NCBI RefSeq assembly: GCF_019237635.1
Contig: NZ_JAFAGS010000052.1
Coordinates: 26,896 to 90,895, forward strand
From: Pluralibacter sp.
GTDB lineage: Bacteria; Pseudomonadota; Gammaproteobacteria; Enterobacterales; Enterobacteriaceae
DNA: 64,000 bases
Direction: 5' to 3'
The notes below the pieces were generated by a model. It was not told the origin of the DNA. It saw only the letters and a program-made list of their open reading frames with translations, and ran no database searches. The position numbers were made by a program, and so were the translations under genes. Positions 1 to 13,080 of the stretch are shown here, piece after piece (positions within the stretch are counted from its first letter, which is position 1; every line of letters starts with the position of its first letter).

Positions 1-1215
1 GCTGGAGAAGAAATACTTAAGCTCAAAAATGCCACGCGGACTGTGCAGATACTTCTGCGTTGTGACGCGTGAAATCGTGGATTCATGCATTTCGACGGCC
101 TGGGCGATATCCGCCAGCACCATCGGTTTCATAAACTCTTCGCCCTTTTCAAAGAAGGCCTGCTGCTGTTCGACGATGCAGCGGCTGACGCGCAGCAGCG
201 TATCGTTACGGCTTTCGAGGCTTTTAATCAGCCAGCGGGCCTCCTGCAGGTTACTGCGAATGAACTGGCTGTCGGCATCATTGCGGGCGTTGTTGCACAT
301 ACCGGCGTAATGCTGGTTTATCTGCAGGCGCGGAAGGCTGTCGGAGTTGAGATCCACCGCCCAGCGATCGTTGACTTTACGCACCAGCACGTCGGGGATC
401 ACGTACTCCGGCTCGCCGGTCTGGATCGACTGGCCGGGGCGAGGATCCAATGACTGAATCAGCGCGACCGCCTCTTTCAGCACCTCTTCCTTTAACCGGG
501 TCACCCGCATCAGCGTGCGGAAATCATGGTTGGCGAGAAGATCGAGGTGATCGCTAATGATGAGCCGGGCCTCTTCCAGCCACGGCGTTTCCTTTGCGAA
601 CTGCGAAAGCTGGATCAGCAGGCAGTCGCGCAGATCCCGCGCCGCGACGCCAACAGGGTCGAAACGCTGGATCCGCTTGAGCACGGCTTCCACTTCGTCG
701 AGTCCAATCTCTTCATCGCCCATGCTTTCGAGGATGTCGTCCAGCGTCACCGTGAGGTAGCCCGTCTCGTCCACTGCATCCACGATGGAGGTGGCTATTG
801 CGCGGTCGGTGTCGGAAAAAGGCGTCAGCTCGACCTGCCACATCAGATAATCCTGCAATTTCTGCGTGGTTTCGCCCTGATAGACCGGAATTTCGTCGTC
901 CTGATAATCCGCGCCGGTTCCGGAAGGGGTCCCGGCGGTATAGATCTCGTCCCAGCTGGCATCCAGCGGCAGCTCCTCGGGCATCTCTTTTTTCTCGAGC
1001 GCGTCGACAGTGTCGAGCGTTTCGCTGTCCTGGGTTTCTTTGGACGCAACTTCGTCATGGAGCTCGGTTTGCTCAAGCAGCGGGTTGCTCTCCAGCGCTT
1101 GCTGAAGTTCCTGCTGAAGTTCCAGCGTGGACAGCTGCAGCAGGCGGATAGCCTGTTGCAGTTGTGGGGTCATGGCGAGCTGTTGGCTGAGCCTTAATTG
1201 CAAACCTTGCTTCAT
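1..1215 (-). CDS. rpoN: RNA polymerase sigma-54 factor RpoN (3' end cut by window edge)
   Basis: Sigma-54 directs RNA polymerase to -24/-12 promoters that need AAA+ activators. The reading frame starts at ATG 1215-1213 ([13 protein letters not shown]) and stays open to base 1, giving 405 residues of a protein that is normally about 477. Region I, rich in Gln and Leu (residues 1-50), the acidic region II (about 50-120) and the core-binding and much of the DNA-binding region III are present. The window ends just after the [11 protein letters not shown] segment, so the C-terminal RpoN box lies outside. It follows lptB on the same strand with a 47-bp gap, as in E. coli. Confidence 0.97.
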   Translation of the reverse strand, partial: MKQGLQLRLSQQLAMTPQLQQAIRLLQLSTLELQQELQQALESNPLLEQTELHDEVASKETQDSETLDTVDALEKKEMPEELPLDASWDEIYTAGTPSGTGADYQDDEIPVYQGETTQKLQDYLMWQVELTPFSDTDRAIATSIVDAVDETGYLTVTLDDILESMGDEEIGLDEVEAVLKRIQRFDPVGVAARDLRDCLLIQLSQFAKETPWLEEARLIISDHLDLLANHDFRTLMRVTRLKEEVLKEAVALIQSLDPRPGQSIQTGEPEYVIPDVLVRKVNDRWAVDLNSDSLPRLQINQHYAGMCNNARNDADSQFIRSNLQEARWLIKSLESRNDTLLRVSRCIVEQQQAFFEKGEEFMKPMVLADIAQAVEMHESTISRVTTQKYLHSPRGIFELKYFFSS

Positions 1216-1262
1216 AGTCAGGGCAAATTTCTCCGGCTAATACGTCTATACCTGCTACCCTA

Positions 1263-1988
1263 TCAGAGTCTGAAGTCTTCCCCAAGGTACACGCGCTTAA
1301 CCTGCTCGTCTTGCAGGATTTCTTCTGGCGTGCCGTGGGCGATAAGGTGACCCTGGCTAACAATGTAGGCGCGTTCACAGACGGCCAGCGTTTCTCGTAC
1401 GTTGTGGTCGGTAATCAGCACGCCAAGACCGCTGTCGCGCAGATGCTCGATGATGCGTTTGATGTCGATAACGGAGATCGGGTCAACGCCGGCAAAAGGT
1501 TCATCCAGCAGGATGAATTTTGGGTTAGCCGCCAGCGCGCGCGCAATTTCCACACGACGACGTTCCCCCCCGGACAGCGCCTGACCCAGGCTGTCGCGCA
1601 GATGTTCGATATGGAACTCTTCCATCAGCTCGTTGGCGCGGTCTTCACGCTGCTCGCTGCTTAAATCATCGCGGATTTGCAGCACTGCCATCAGGTTATC
1701 AAATACGCTCAGGCGACGGAAAATGGAGGCTTCCTGCGGCAGATAGCCAATGCCGCGACGGGCGCGGGCATGCAGCGGCAGCAGGCTGATATCGTCGCCG
1801 TCGATAATAATGTTGCCGGCGTCGCGCGGCACAATGCCGACCACCATGTAAAAGGTGGTCGTTTTCCCGGCGCCGTTTGGTCCCAGCAGACCGACAATCT
1901 CACCGGAGTTGACGGTGAGGCTAACGTCCTCGACGACCCGGCGGCCCTTATAGGCTTTTGCGAGATTTTTTGCAGTTAATGTTGCCAT
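1263..1988 (-). CDS. lptB: LPS export ABC transporter ATPase LptB
   Basis: This is the cytoplasmic ATPase of the LptB2FGC complex that extracts LPS from the inner membrane and drives it along the LptA bridge. It has 241 residues, the usual family length. Walker [10 protein letters not shown] is at 36-44, the ABC signature LSGGE at 138-142, Walker B ending in LLDEP near 160-164 and the switch His at about 195 (ITDHN). It starts 6 bp downstream of the lptA stop codon, so it is probably co-translated with lptA. The order lptC-lptA-lptB-rpoN is the standard enterobacterial one. Confidence 0.97.
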   Translation of the reverse strand: MATLTAKNLAKAYKGRRVVEDVSLTVNSGEIVGLLGPNGAGKTTTFYMVVGIVPRDAGNIIIDGDDISLLPLHARARRGIGYLPQEASIFRRLSVFDNLMAVLQIRDDLSSEQREDRANELMEEFHIEHLRDSLGQALSGGERRRVEIARALAANPKFILLDEPFAGVDPISVIDIKRIIEHLRDSGLGVLITDHNVRETLAVCERAYIVSQGHLIAHGTPEEILQDEQVKRVYLGEDFRL

Positions 1989-1994
1989 AGCGAA

Positions 1995-2552
1995 TTAGTT
2001 ACTCTTTTTCTGCGGCGCCGGAGCCTTGTTGTTGCCTTTATCCTGCAGCTGAGACGGTATCAGCACCGTGGTCACGCGTTTGCCTTTATCGCTGAACGCC
2101 TGCATTTTCTGCTCTTTAACCAGGTAGGTGATTTTGTCTCCTGTGATGTTGCTGTCGAGCTGCTCCAGATAGGCGTTCCCCGTCAGCACCACGAAATCAT
2201 TTGCCGTTTCATAGTGCATTTTAGAGGAGTGGCCCTTCACCGGTTTACCGTTGTCCTGCATCTGGTAAAAGGTGGCCGGGTTGCCGTAACCATCGACGGT
2301 TTCTTTCCCTTTTTCACCGCCAGGGCGGGTGACGACCACTTTATCCGCATTAATCTTGATACTGCCCTGGGTGACGATAACGTTGCCGGTAAAGGTGGCG
2401 ACGTTACCCTGCATATCCAGCGACTGCTGATCGGATTGGATATGAATCGGTTGATCGGTATCACCCGTTAATGCCAGCGCTGGCAGGCTGGCCGCCAGCA
2501 AGACGCTGGTAAGAGCAAGCTTAAGGCTGAGTTTGTTTGTTTTGAATTTCAT
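1995..2552 (-). CDS. lptA: LPS periplasmic bridge protein LptA
   Basis: LptA is a periplasmic beta-jellyroll protein that oligomerises into the bridge carrying LPS from LptC to the outer membrane LptD. It has 185 residues. An N-terminal signal peptide (basic MKFKTNKLSLK, then a hydrophobic stretch ending near LPALA, about residue 27) precedes the OstA domain, which begins at the DQPIHIQSDQQ segment. The C-terminus is Lys/Asn/Pro-rich. The start codon lies inside the 3' end of lptC, an overlap of 32 bp that implies translational coupling. Confidence 0.96.
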   Translation of the reverse strand: MKFKTNKLSLKLALTSVLLAASLPALALTGDTDQPIHIQSDQQSLDMQGNVATFTGNVIVTQGSIKINADKVVVTRPGGEKGKETVDGYGNPATFYQMQDNGKPVKGHSSKMHYETANDFVVLTGNAYLEQLDSNITGDKITYLVKEQKMQAFSDKGKRVTTVLIPSQLQDKGNNKAPAPQKKSN

Positions 2553-3096
2553 AAGAGGTTCTCACCTTTTCAATCAGCTGTGCGTTTTTGCTGCGTAAGT
2601 TGCCGCGCATTTTCAGGCCGCTGGAATTAAATGTCGTCCCATACAACGTCACCAGATCGTCTGAACTTACGTCCTGCGTTGTCAGATTTACTATGGCGTT
2701 ATCTGTTGTTATTTTGCGCAGTTGAGAATCCGGTGTTAACGCGTTGATTTCAACATGCCCATAAAGATACAGCATACGGTCATTGGTCAGTTTGGCGCGG
2801 TCCGACTTGATGGACCACGTCGCAACCTTATTGACGTCATACGTGGTTAACAGCGGATGCTCGAACCATGAAACGGCGTCGTCGGAAAAATACTCCACAT
2901 GCTCCGCAATCAGGCGATAGCTGAGTGCGCCTTCCGGGCTGTAAACGAGCGTGTCGGTATGCTCGCTTTTGTAAGTCGGGTCATTGCTGTTAGTGACGGG
3001 ATGTACCGTCTCGTCTTTGTTTACGAAGTTATAGCCGATCAGCACCAGCGCGACCAACGAGAGCAGAATGATAACCCAACGTCTGGTTTTACTCAT
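2521..3096 (-). CDS. lptC: LPS export protein LptC
   Basis: LptC is a bitopic inner membrane protein that receives LPS from LptB2FG and passes it to LptA. It has 191 residues: a short cytoplasmic N-terminus (MSKTRR), one transmembrane helix at about residues 7-25 (WVIILLSLVALVLIGY) and a periplasmic OstA-like jellyroll. Its start overlaps the kdsC stop by 4 bp (ATGA) and its end overlaps lptA by 32 bp, so kdsC-lptC-lptA-lptB reads as one tightly coupled unit. Confidence 0.96.
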   Translation of the reverse strand: MSKTRRWVIILLSLVALVLIGYNFVNKDETVHPVTNSNDPTYKSEHTDTLVYSPEGALSYRLIAEHVEYFSDDAVSWFEHPLLTTYDVNKVATWSIKSDRAKLTNDRMLYLYGHVEINALTPDSQLRKITTDNAIVNLTTQDVSSDDLVTLYGTTFNSSGLKMRGNLRSKNAQLIEKVRTSYEIQNKQTQP

Positions 3097-3659
3097 ATGG
3101 ATTGCCCTTTGGCCTCATCTAACTTGCCCTGAGCCAGCAGCAGCAAATCACAAACCTCGCGCACCGCGCCTTTACCGCCCGCAATATGCGTGACGTAATC
3201 CGCGCGCGGAATGAGCAGCGGATGGGCGTCAGCAACGGCGACGCTCAGACCAACCTCCGCCATGACCGGCCAGTCGATCAGATCGTCACCCACATAGGCA
3301 ACCTCTTCCGGACGCAGCGCCAGCGTATCGAGCAGTTTGCGGTAGGCGATAAGCTTGTCGGACTGCCCTTGCCAGAGATGGGTGATCCCCAGCGTTTTAC
3401 AGCGGTCTTCTACCAGTTTAGCCTTTCGACCGGTGATAATGGCGACTTCAATACCAGAGGTCATCGCACAGCGAATACCATAACCATCACGGACATTGAA
3501 GGCTTTCAGTTCTTCACCGTTATTGCCCATGTAAATAAGGCCGTCAGACAACACGCCGTCAACGTCCAGAATCAACAGGCGGATATTTTCCGCCCGCTGA
3601 ATAATCTGCGCACTAACCGCGCCATAGCAGGTCGTCACCGACGCACCAGCATTACTCAT
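3093..3659 (-). CDS. kdsC: 3-deoxy-D-manno-octulosonate 8-phosphate phosphatase KdsC
   Basis: KdsC hydrolyses Kdo-8-phosphate to Kdo and phosphate, the step before CMP-Kdo formation for LPS inner core. It is a 188-residue HAD-superfamily C0-type (capless) phosphatase. The catalytic motif I (LDVDGVLSDG) places the nucleophile and acid/base at Asp32 and Asp34, and motif IV is the GDDLIDWP segment. It lies between kdsD (14 bp upstream) and lptC (4-bp overlap). The pathway link is direct: KdsD makes arabinose-5-phosphate and KdsC dephosphorylates the later Kdo-8-P. Confidence 0.97.
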   Translation of the reverse strand: MSNAGASVTTCYGAVSAQIIQRAENIRLLILDVDGVLSDGLIYMGNNGEELKAFNVRDGYGIRCAMTSGIEVAIITGRKAKLVEDRCKTLGITHLWQGQSDKLIAYRKLLDTLALRPEEVAYVGDDLIDWPVMAEVGLSVAVADAHPLLIPRADYVTHIAGGKGAVREVCDLLLLAQGKLDEAKGQSI

Positions 3660-3673
3660 TGTTTTATCCTTAC

Positions 3674-4660
3674 TTATACTACGCCAGCGCGCAGCAGATC
3701 ATGCATATGTACCACACCCAACAGATGGTCGCCATCAGCAACCATCACGCAGGTGATATGGCGGGACTGCATCAGGTTCAGTACATCCACGGCAAGCGTG
3801 CCTGAACGCACCCGAATACCGCCGTGGGTCATCACGTCCGCAATGCTCAGGCTGCGGACGTCCGCGCCCATGTCGAAGACCCGACGCAGGTCGCCATCGG
3901 TGAAAATACCCTCGATAGTCATCTGGTCGTCGCAGATGACGGTCATCCCCAGATTTTTCCGGGTGATCTCCAGCAGCGCGTCGCGAAGCGATGCCGCTTT
4001 GTTGACGCGCGGAATTTCAGCGCCGGTGTGCATGATATCGTTCACCCGCAGCAGCAGTTTGCGGCCGAGCGCGCCGCCCGGGTGCGACAGGGCGAAATCC
4101 TCGGCAGTAAAACCGCGGGCTTTCAGCAGCGCAACGGCGAGCGCGTCACCCATCACCAGTGCTGCGGTGGTGCTGGAGGTTGGCGCCAGCCCCAGCGGGC
4201 AGGCTTCCTGCTGTACCTTAACGCACAGGTGAATATCGGCGGCTTTCGCCATACTGCTGTCTGTGCGACCGGTCATGCAGATAAACGGTACCTGCAGGCG
4301 CTTAAGCACGGGGATCAGCGCGAGGATCTCGTTGGACTCGCCAGAGTTGGAGAGGGCAATCACCACATCCTGCGCCGTGACCATCCCGAGGTCGCCATGC
4401 GCTGCTTCGCCCGGGTGGACGAAAAACGACGAGGTGCCGGTACTGGCGAAGGTCGCCGCCATCTTGCGGCCGATATGCCCGGATTTGCCCATGCCCATGA
4501 CCACGACTTTACCGCTGCACCTGAACATTTTCTCGCAGGCAAGGGCAAAGTCTTGGTTGATGTATTGGTCGAGTTGGGCCAGACCTTCACGTTCAATCTC
4601 CAGTACCTCAAGGCCTGCTTTCTGAAAGTCAAAATCCGGCTGCAAATCTATTTGCGACAT
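3674..4660 (-). CDS. kdsD: D-arabinose-5-phosphate isomerase KdsD
   Basis: KdsD interconverts ribulose-5-phosphate and arabinose-5-phosphate, the first committed step to Kdo. It has 328 residues: an N-terminal SIS sugar-isomerase domain (GMGKSGHIGRK, SNSGES, LAPTSSTT) and two C-terminal CBS domains (from about residue 205). I chose ATG 4660-4658 (MSQIDLQPDF) because it aligns with the E. coli N-terminus and gives the same length. The frame extends 42 codons further upstream, but that part overlaps yrbG and looks non-native. The start is 14 bp after the yrbG stop. Confidence 0.95.
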   Translation of the reverse strand: MSQIDLQPDFDFQKAGLEVLEIEREGLAQLDQYINQDFALACEKMFRCSGKVVVMGMGKSGHIGRKMAATFASTGTSSFFVHPGEAAHGDLGMVTAQDVVIALSNSGESNEILALIPVLKRLQVPFICMTGRTDSSMAKAADIHLCVKVQQEACPLGLAPTSSTTAALVMGDALAVALLKARGFTAEDFALSHPGGALGRKLLLRVNDIMHTGAEIPRVNKAASLRDALLEITRKNLGMTVICDDQMTIEGIFTDGDLRRVFDMGADVRSLSIADVMTHGGIRVRSGTLAVDVLNLMQSRHITCVMVADGDHLLGVVHMHDLLRAGVV

Positions 4661-4674
4661 AATGTTATTCCGAT

Positions 4675-5652
4675 TCATTCTGCGAAGAACGGCGTACCCC
4701 AGTAGAGAAACGCCAGCCAAACAATAAACCCGCTGGTTAACAGCGCCCCGGCGACTTTGCCGATCCGCAGACGGCGGCGCCAGCACAGCAGGGCGAAGAT
4801 GACGCTGACCAGCACCATCACGCCATAATCACGATGAAAGGCCAGGGGGTTAAACGCGCCTGGCGCAATAAGCGCGGGTAAACCGAGCACAATGGCGATA
4901 TTGAAGATGTTGGAGCCTATTATATTGCCAATTGCGATATCGCCTTCACCTTTTCGGGCGCCAGCAATCGTGGTCGCCAGTTCCGGCAGGCTGGTGCCGA
5001 TGGCGATGACCGTCAGACCAATGGTGAGTTCGCTCATGGCGAAATAGTTCGCCAGCACGGTGGCGTTGTCTACCACCATGCGGGTCGCCATTGGCATAAT
5101 AATCAAGGCGATGCCGAGCCACAGACAGGCCACCGGCAATGACCCTTCGCGAGGAAGTTCGGCCATCTGCTCGCGGGTCAGACTGTCGTTTCCTTCGTGC
5201 TCCGCAAGCCGGGCTATTTTAACGATAAAGAACAGCCACAGCACCGCCAGCGAGAGCATAAATACGCCGTCGAGCCTTGAGAGTTCGCCATCATACAGCA
5301 CATATCCCGCCAGCAGGGTCACGATTAACATTAGCGGCAATTCACGGCGCAGGATATCGGAATGGACGGTAAATGCGTGGAACAACGCGGCAAGGCCAAT
5401 AATCAATAAGATATTGATAATATTGGAGCCGATGGCGGTGCCTATCGCCAGATCGAGTTGTCCATGAAAAGCGGCGGCGACAGAAACGATAATTTCAGGG
5501 AGCGATGTCCCAATGCTGACCACGGTCATGCCGATAATCAGCGGCGGAACGCCCATGGTGCGACACAGGATAGATGCGGCAAAAACCAGACGATCGGCGC
5601 TGTAGACCACCAGAAGTAAACCAATTATTAACAGAGCCGTCGCTAAAAGCAT
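4675..5652 (-). CDS. yrbG: Calcium/sodium antiporter-family membrane protein YrbG
   Basis: YrbG is a CaCA-superfamily cation exchanger of 325 residues with about ten membrane segments and two inverted alpha repeats. Each repeat carries the ion-binding motif: GTSLPEIIVSVAAA near residue 48 and GTSLPELATTIAGARKGEGDIAIGN near residue 219, each followed by a GSNI(I/F)NI segment. It is the first gene of the kdsD-kdsC-lpt operon and is divergent from mlaF across about 208 bp. Its physiological substrate in enterobacteria is not established, and it is not needed for Kdo synthesis. Confidence 0.93.
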   Translation of the reverse strand: MLLATALLIIGLLLVVYSADRLVFAASILCRTMGVPPLIIGMTVVSIGTSLPEIIVSVAAAFHGQLDLAIGTAIGSNIINILLIIGLAALFHAFTVHSDILRRELPLMLIVTLLAGYVLYDGELSRLDGVFMLSLAVLWLFFIVKIARLAEHEGNDSLTREQMAELPREGSLPVACLWLGIALIIMPMATRMVVDNATVLANYFAMSELTIGLTVIAIGTSLPELATTIAGARKGEGDIAIGNIIGSNIFNIAIVLGLPALIAPGAFNPLAFHRDYGVMVLVSVIFALLCWRRRLRIGKVAGALLTSGFIVWLAFLYWGTPFFAE

Positions 5653-5860
5653 CTAAAGTCCTTTCTTCAGGTATAATCGCCGGTCCGCGCTTATCGGGGG
5701 CGGGGCATAGACGAATTCTTAATTTTGACTTTATGCGGCTAAAAAGTAAAACAAATGCCTGCTTTCGCTAACTATGGCAGGTCAGTTTCTGTAAAAATGA
5801 TGGGTCAGGGGCGCCGCTGCGCCATGCTTAACCTTATGCGTTTTTTGTAAGGATGAACCT

Positions 5861-7463
<1,603 letters not shown>

Positions 7464-7467
7464 GTTC

Positions 7468-8019
7468 ATGCAAACGAAAAAAAGTGAAATCTGGGTGGGT
7501 GCTTTTTTGCTGGCGGCGTTGCTGGCGGCACTGTTCATCTGTCTGAAAGCAGCCGATCTTACCTCGCTGCACACTGAGCCCACTTATCGCGTCTATGCGA
7601 CCTTCGATAATATCGGTGGCCTGAAAGCTCGCTCTCCGGTGCGTATTGGCGGGGTGGTGATTGGTCGTGTGGAAGAGATAGCATTAGATCCGAAAACCTA
7701 TCTGCCGCGTGTCACGCTGGATATCGAAGAACGCTATAACCAGATCCCGGATACCAGCTCGCTGGCGATTCGCACCTCCGGCCTGCTGGGCGAACAATTC
7801 CTTGCGCTGAATGTCGGTTTTGACGATCCAGAAATGGGGACGTCTATGCTTAAAGACGGCAGCACCATCCAGGATACGAAGTCCGCGATGGTGCTGGAGG
7901 ACCTTATTGGTCAGTTCCTGTATAGCAGCAAGGGCAGTGATAATCAGAATTCTGGCGATGCGAAAATGCCGGATAAAGGACATACTGACGCTGTGCCGCC
8001 CGCTGGCGCGCCGCACTAA
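7468..8019 (+). CDS. mlaD: Phospholipid transport MCE-domain protein MlaD
   Basis: MlaD is anchored by one N-terminal transmembrane helix (residues about 8-28) and forms a periplasmic hexameric MCE ring through which lipid passes. It has 183 residues. The MCE domain spans about 38-118 ([23 protein letters not shown]). The Pro/Gly-rich tail after about residue 155 is disordered. ATG 7468 ([11 protein letters not shown]) matches the family start; an ATG 15 bp upstream would overlap mlaE. Confidence 0.96.
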   Translation: MQTKKSEIWVGAFLLAALLAALFICLKAADLTSLHTEPTYRVYATFDNIGGLKARSPVRIGGVVIGRVEEIALDPKTYLPRVTLDIEERYNQIPDTSSLAIRTSGLLGEQFLALNVGFDDPEMGTSMLKDGSTIQDTKSAMVLEDLIGQFLYSSKGSDNQNSGDAKMPDKGHTDAVPPAGAPH

Positions 8020-8036
8020 TTTCAGGAGAATCAATG

Positions 8037-8672
8037 ATGTTTAAACGTTTACTTATGGTCGCCATGCTGGCGATCGCCCCTTTGACCGCGGCCACGGCTG
8101 CCGATCAGTCAAACCCGTATACCCTGATGAATCAGGCCGCGAAAAAAACGTTTGATCGCCTGAAGAACGAACAACCCAAAATTCGGGCGAACCCGGATTA
8201 CCTGCGCGTGGTGGTCGATCAGGAGTTGCTGCCGTATGTCCAGGTGAAATATGCCGGCGCGCTGGTGCTTGGCCGCTACTACCGCGACGCCACCCCGGCG
8301 CAGCGTGACGCCTATTTCGCCGCGTTCCATGAATATCTGAAACAGGCCTACGGCCAGGCGCTGGCGATGTATCACGGCCAGACGTATCAGGTTGCGCCGG
8401 AGCAACCGTTCGGCGATGCCACCATTGTGCCTATTCGCGTCACCATTGTTGACCCGAATGGTCGCCCGCCGGTACGCCTGGATTTCCAGTGGCGTAAAAA
8501 TAGCCAAACCGGCAACTGGCAGGCGTATGACATGATCGCTGAAGGCGTAAGCATGATCACCACCAAACAGAATGAGTGGAGCGATCTGCTGCGCACCAAA
8601 GGGATCGATGGCCTGACGGCGCAGTTGCAGTCAATCGCGAAGCAGCCGATCACCCTGGATCAGAAAAAATAA
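8037..8672 (+). CDS. mlaC: Periplasmic phospholipid shuttle MlaC
   Basis: MlaC is a soluble lipid-binding protein that ferries phospholipid between outer membrane MlaA-OmpC and the MlaD ring. It has 211 residues with a signal peptide ending near ATAA (about residue 21), followed by the Tol_Tol_Ttg2 domain. Two adjacent ATG codons occur at 8034 and 8037; the second gives the E. coli-like MFKRL start, with AGGAG 7-8 bases upstream. The stop shares one base with the mlaB start (TAATG). Confidence 0.95.
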   Translation: MFKRLLMVAMLAIAPLTAATAADQSNPYTLMNQAAKKTFDRLKNEQPKIRANPDYLRVVVDQELLPYVQVKYAGALVLGRYYRDATPAQRDAYFAAFHEYLKQAYGQALAMYHGQTYQVAPEQPFGDATIVPIRVTIVDPNGRPPVRLDFQWRKNSQTGNWQAYDMIAEGVSMITTKQNEWSDLLRTKGIDGLTAQLQSIAKQPITLDQKK

Positions 8673-8962
8673 TGACGCCATCGCTGGGCTGGATGCTCGA
8701 TAACGATCGCCTGCGGTTGCAGGGCGAGCTGGATCAGGACGTGATCCCGTCGCTCTGGGATGCCCGCGCGCAGGCGACGGCAGGGGTATCAATTCTCGAT
8801 CTGAGCGATGTTACGCGTGTGGATACGGCGGGCGTTGCGCTGTTGGTGCATTTTGTCGCGCTGATCCGCGCGCAGGGTAAAACGCCTGAGATCGTGGGTA
8901 AGAGCGAAAAAATGCAGACGCTGGTGCAGTTGTATAACCTGTCTGACGATCTAATCCCATAA
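8672..8962 (+). CDS. mlaB: STAS-domain protein MlaB
   Basis: MlaB is a small cytoplasmic STAS-domain protein that binds and stabilises MlaF and so controls ATPase assembly. It has 96 residues. The STAS core runs through LDLSDVTRVDTAGVALL at about 49-65, including the conserved Asp-Thr pair of this domain. ATG 8672 overlaps the mlaC stop by one base. An intrinsic terminator follows 20-50 bp downstream, so it closes the mla operon. Confidence 0.95.
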   Translation: MTPSLGWMLDNDRLRLQGELDQDVIPSLWDARAQATAGVSILDLSDVTRVDTAGVALLVHFVALIRAQGKTPEIVGKSEKMQTLVQLYNLSDDLIP

Positions 8963-8983
8963 TTATTCAAGATGTTATTATTT

Positions 8984-9017
8984 AAAGCCCCAACGTTTTT
9001 GACGTCGGGGCTTTTTG
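8984..9017 (+). terminator. Intrinsic terminator after mlaB
   Basis: AAAGCCCC and GGGGCTTT arms, with an inner AACG/GACGTC segment, are followed by a run of T. The hairpin separates mlaFEDCB from ibaG-murA. Confidence 0.85.
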
Positions 9018-9087
9018 CTTATTTAAGACCGCCTCACTTTCCTCTAAGATGTTGGGCTTGTTTTCACTACCAGATAAAATGACGCCC

Positions 9088-10654
<1,567 letters not shown>

Positions 10655-10670
10655 CGTCCTGTCTCGTACG

Positions 10671-10700
10671 CAGCCCCCTGTCCTTGCGACAAGGGGGTTG
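10671..10700 (+). terminator. Terminator after murA
   Basis: A GC-rich hairpin (AGCCCCCTGTC / GACAAGGGGGTT with a one-base bulge) ends in GCTCTTCTGCTTT. It lies between the convergent murA and sfsB and may serve murA. Confidence 0.65.
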
Positions 10701-10710
10701 CTCTTCTGCT

Positions 10711-10980
10711 TTATTTCTCTTTCGGTCGGCGTACCAGCTGCGTTCTGTCGATAAACGCATGGGTGATGGGATCGTGGTAGCGCGATGGCCAGATGACCCA
10801 GGGGTCTGTTTCCAGCGCGCGGGCGATGATGACTTCTCCCTTTGGCCAGGGGCGTGTGAGCGCATTCGCCAGTGTTGATGAGTTGAGGCCGTTTTTGCGG
10901 GATTCCGCCGCCAGTGAAGTACCTTTCTTACGCAGCCCGGCAATAATATCGGCGGGATGCCAGTCGATAAATTTATCCAT
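10711..10980 (-). CDS. sfsB: Ner-like DNA-binding regulator SfsB (Nlp)
   Basis: This is an 89-residue protein of the Ner/SfsB family: small lambda-repressor-like helix-turn-helix proteins related to the Mu Ner repressor. The HTH covers about residues 9-60 (DIIAGLRKKGTSLAAESRKNGL, then STLANALTRPWPKGE). The C-terminal PWVIWPSRY motif is typical. In E. coli it was found as a multicopy inducer of maltose genes; its native role is unclear. ATG 10980-10978 (MDKFIDWHP) matches the E. coli start region. It stands alone between murA and ispB. Confidence 0.92.
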   Translation of the reverse strand: MDKFIDWHPADIIAGLRKKGTSLAAESRKNGLNSSTLANALTRPWPKGEVIIARALETDPWVIWPSRYHDPITHAFIDRTQLVRRPKEK

Positions 10981-11134
10981 ACTTTTTCCCTGTTGATAAC
11001 GACACGCCATCCACATCAGACGGCTGAGATACTATACCTCTGAATGTCGTTAAGTTCTAAAAAGTTCAAGTAAAGAAAAAGGATATTCAGAATATATCAA
11101 GCTGTCAGGAGAGAGTGGGGGTGAGCTAATTTTT

Positions 11135-11165
11135 ATTGGAACTTTCCCGCGCAGTGCGCGGGAAG
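11135..11165 (-). terminator. Terminator after ispB
   Basis: On the minus strand a strong palindrome (CTTCCCGCGCA / TGCGCGGGAAAG) immediately follows the ispB stop and leads into AGTTCCAATAAAAATT. It is a typical intrinsic terminator with a weak U-tract. Confidence 0.7.
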
Positions 11166-11168
11166 GGA

Positions 11169-12140
11169 TTAACGATCGCGTTGTACGGCGATGTGCGCCA
11201 GGGAAATGAGCGCGTCACGCCAGGGGGTATCGGGCAACACGCTGAGCGCGGCAATCGCTTTGTCGGCTTCTTCTTCGGCGCGCTGGCGCGTCCATTCAAG
11301 CGATCCGCAATCGGCCATCGCTTCCAGCACCGGCTCCAGTAAATGGCGGCCGTTGCCTTCTTCAATCGCCTGACGAATCATCGCTGATTGCGCCGCTGAA
11401 CCGTGACGCATCGCGTGGAGCAGCGGGAGCGTCGGCTTGCCTTCATTGAGGTCGTCGCCCACGTTTTTACCCAGCGTCTCGCCATCGGAACTGTAGTCCA
11501 GTAAATCGTCGATAAGCTGGAAGGCGGTGCCAAGATAGCGGCCATAATCCTGCAGGCCTTTCTCTTGTTCGTCTGAACAGTCCGCCAGCAGGCCGGAACA
11601 CTGCGCCGCCGCTTCAAACAGACGCGCGGTTTTGCTGTAAATCACCCGCATGTAGCTCTCTTCGGTGATATCCGGGTCGTTAACGTTCATCAACTGCAGA
11701 ACTTCGCCTTCTGCAATCACGTTCACCGCTTCGGACATCACCTCAAGGATTTTTAGCGACCCGAGACTTGTCATCATCTGAAAGGCGCGGGTGTAGATGA
11801 AGTCGCCGACCAGCACGCTTGCCGCATTGCCGAATGCCGCATTCGCAGTGGCTTTGCCGCGGCGCATATCTGATTCATCCACAACATCGTCATGCAATAG
11901 CGTGGCGGTGTGGATAAACTCGATGAGCGCCGCAATCGTGACGTGTGCATTACCCTGATAGCCCACGGCTCTCGCCGCCAGCACCGCGATCATCGGACGG
12001 ATGCGTTTACCGCCGCCGCTGACGATGTAGTAACCTAACTGATTAATCAGTTGGACGTCTGAATTGAGTTGCTCAAGGATTGCCGCATTGACACCCGCCA
12101 TATCTTGCGCGGTTAACTCATTGATTTTTTCTAAATTCAT
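11169..12140 (-). CDS. ispB: Octaprenyl diphosphate synthase IspB
   Basis: IspB elongates farnesyl diphosphate to octaprenyl diphosphate, the side chain of ubiquinone-8 and menaquinone-8. It has 323 residues, as in E. coli. The two Asp-rich motifs of trans-polyprenyl synthases are present: LLHDDVVDESDMRRG near residue 80 (first DDxxD) and LIDDLLDY near 210 (second). It is divergent from rplU, with about 256 bp of shared upstream region. Confidence 0.97.
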   Translation of the reverse strand: MNLEKINELTAQDMAGVNAAILEQLNSDVQLINQLGYYIVSGGGKRIRPMIAVLAARAVGYQGNAHVTIAALIEFIHTATLLHDDVVDESDMRRGKATANAAFGNAASVLVGDFIYTRAFQMMTSLGSLKILEVMSEAVNVIAEGEVLQLMNVNDPDITEESYMRVIYSKTARLFEAAAQCSGLLADCSDEQEKGLQDYGRYLGTAFQLIDDLLDYSSDGETLGKNVGDDLNEGKPTLPLLHAMRHGSAAQSAMIRQAIEEGNGRHLLEPVLEAMADCGSLEWTRQRAEEEADKAIAALSVLPDTPWRDALISLAHIAVQRDR

Positions 12141-12297
12141 CGCAAATGCCGGGCTAAAGGTCCTGTTTACCGCTTATCCAAAAGGGATAACGTAGAGTCT
12201 GGGTTACAATTGTAGCCCCGATTGTACTGAAAAAACGACGCAGATAAACGATACCTTGCGCGTTGTGTTTTTTTTCTTCATGGATTGACGATCGGAC

Positions 12298-12326
12298 TTG
12301 TCAAAGGCTCTCGTTTTGCGTAATAT
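12298..12326 (+). promoter_or_regulatory. Sigma-70 promoter for rplU-rpmA
   Basis: TTGTCA (12298-12303), a 17-bp spacer and TATA-like TAATAT (12321-12326) form a near-consensus sigma-70 promoter. Transcription would start at about 12333, leaving a leader of roughly 65 nt before rplU. Confidence 0.75.
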
Positions 12327-12342
12327 TCGCGCCCTATTGTGA

Positions 12343-12708
<366 letters not shown>

Positions 12709-12727
12709 GACCTGAGGAGAGATTTAA

Positions 12728-12985
<258 letters not shown>

Positions 12986-13010
12986 GTTTTTCGCGTCCCG
13001 GTAACGGATG

Positions 13011-13041
13011 AAAGCCCCGCAACACGTTGCGGGGCTTTTTA
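13011..13041 (+). terminator. Terminator after rpmA
   Basis: AAAGCCCCGCAA, a CACG loop, and TTGCGGGGCTTTTT make a long perfect stem with a T-run, ending the rplU-rpmA transcript ahead of yhbE. Confidence 0.9.
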
Positions 13042-13080
13042 CATTAGAAGTCCGGAAAATTTTCTGTAGGGAAAACGGGC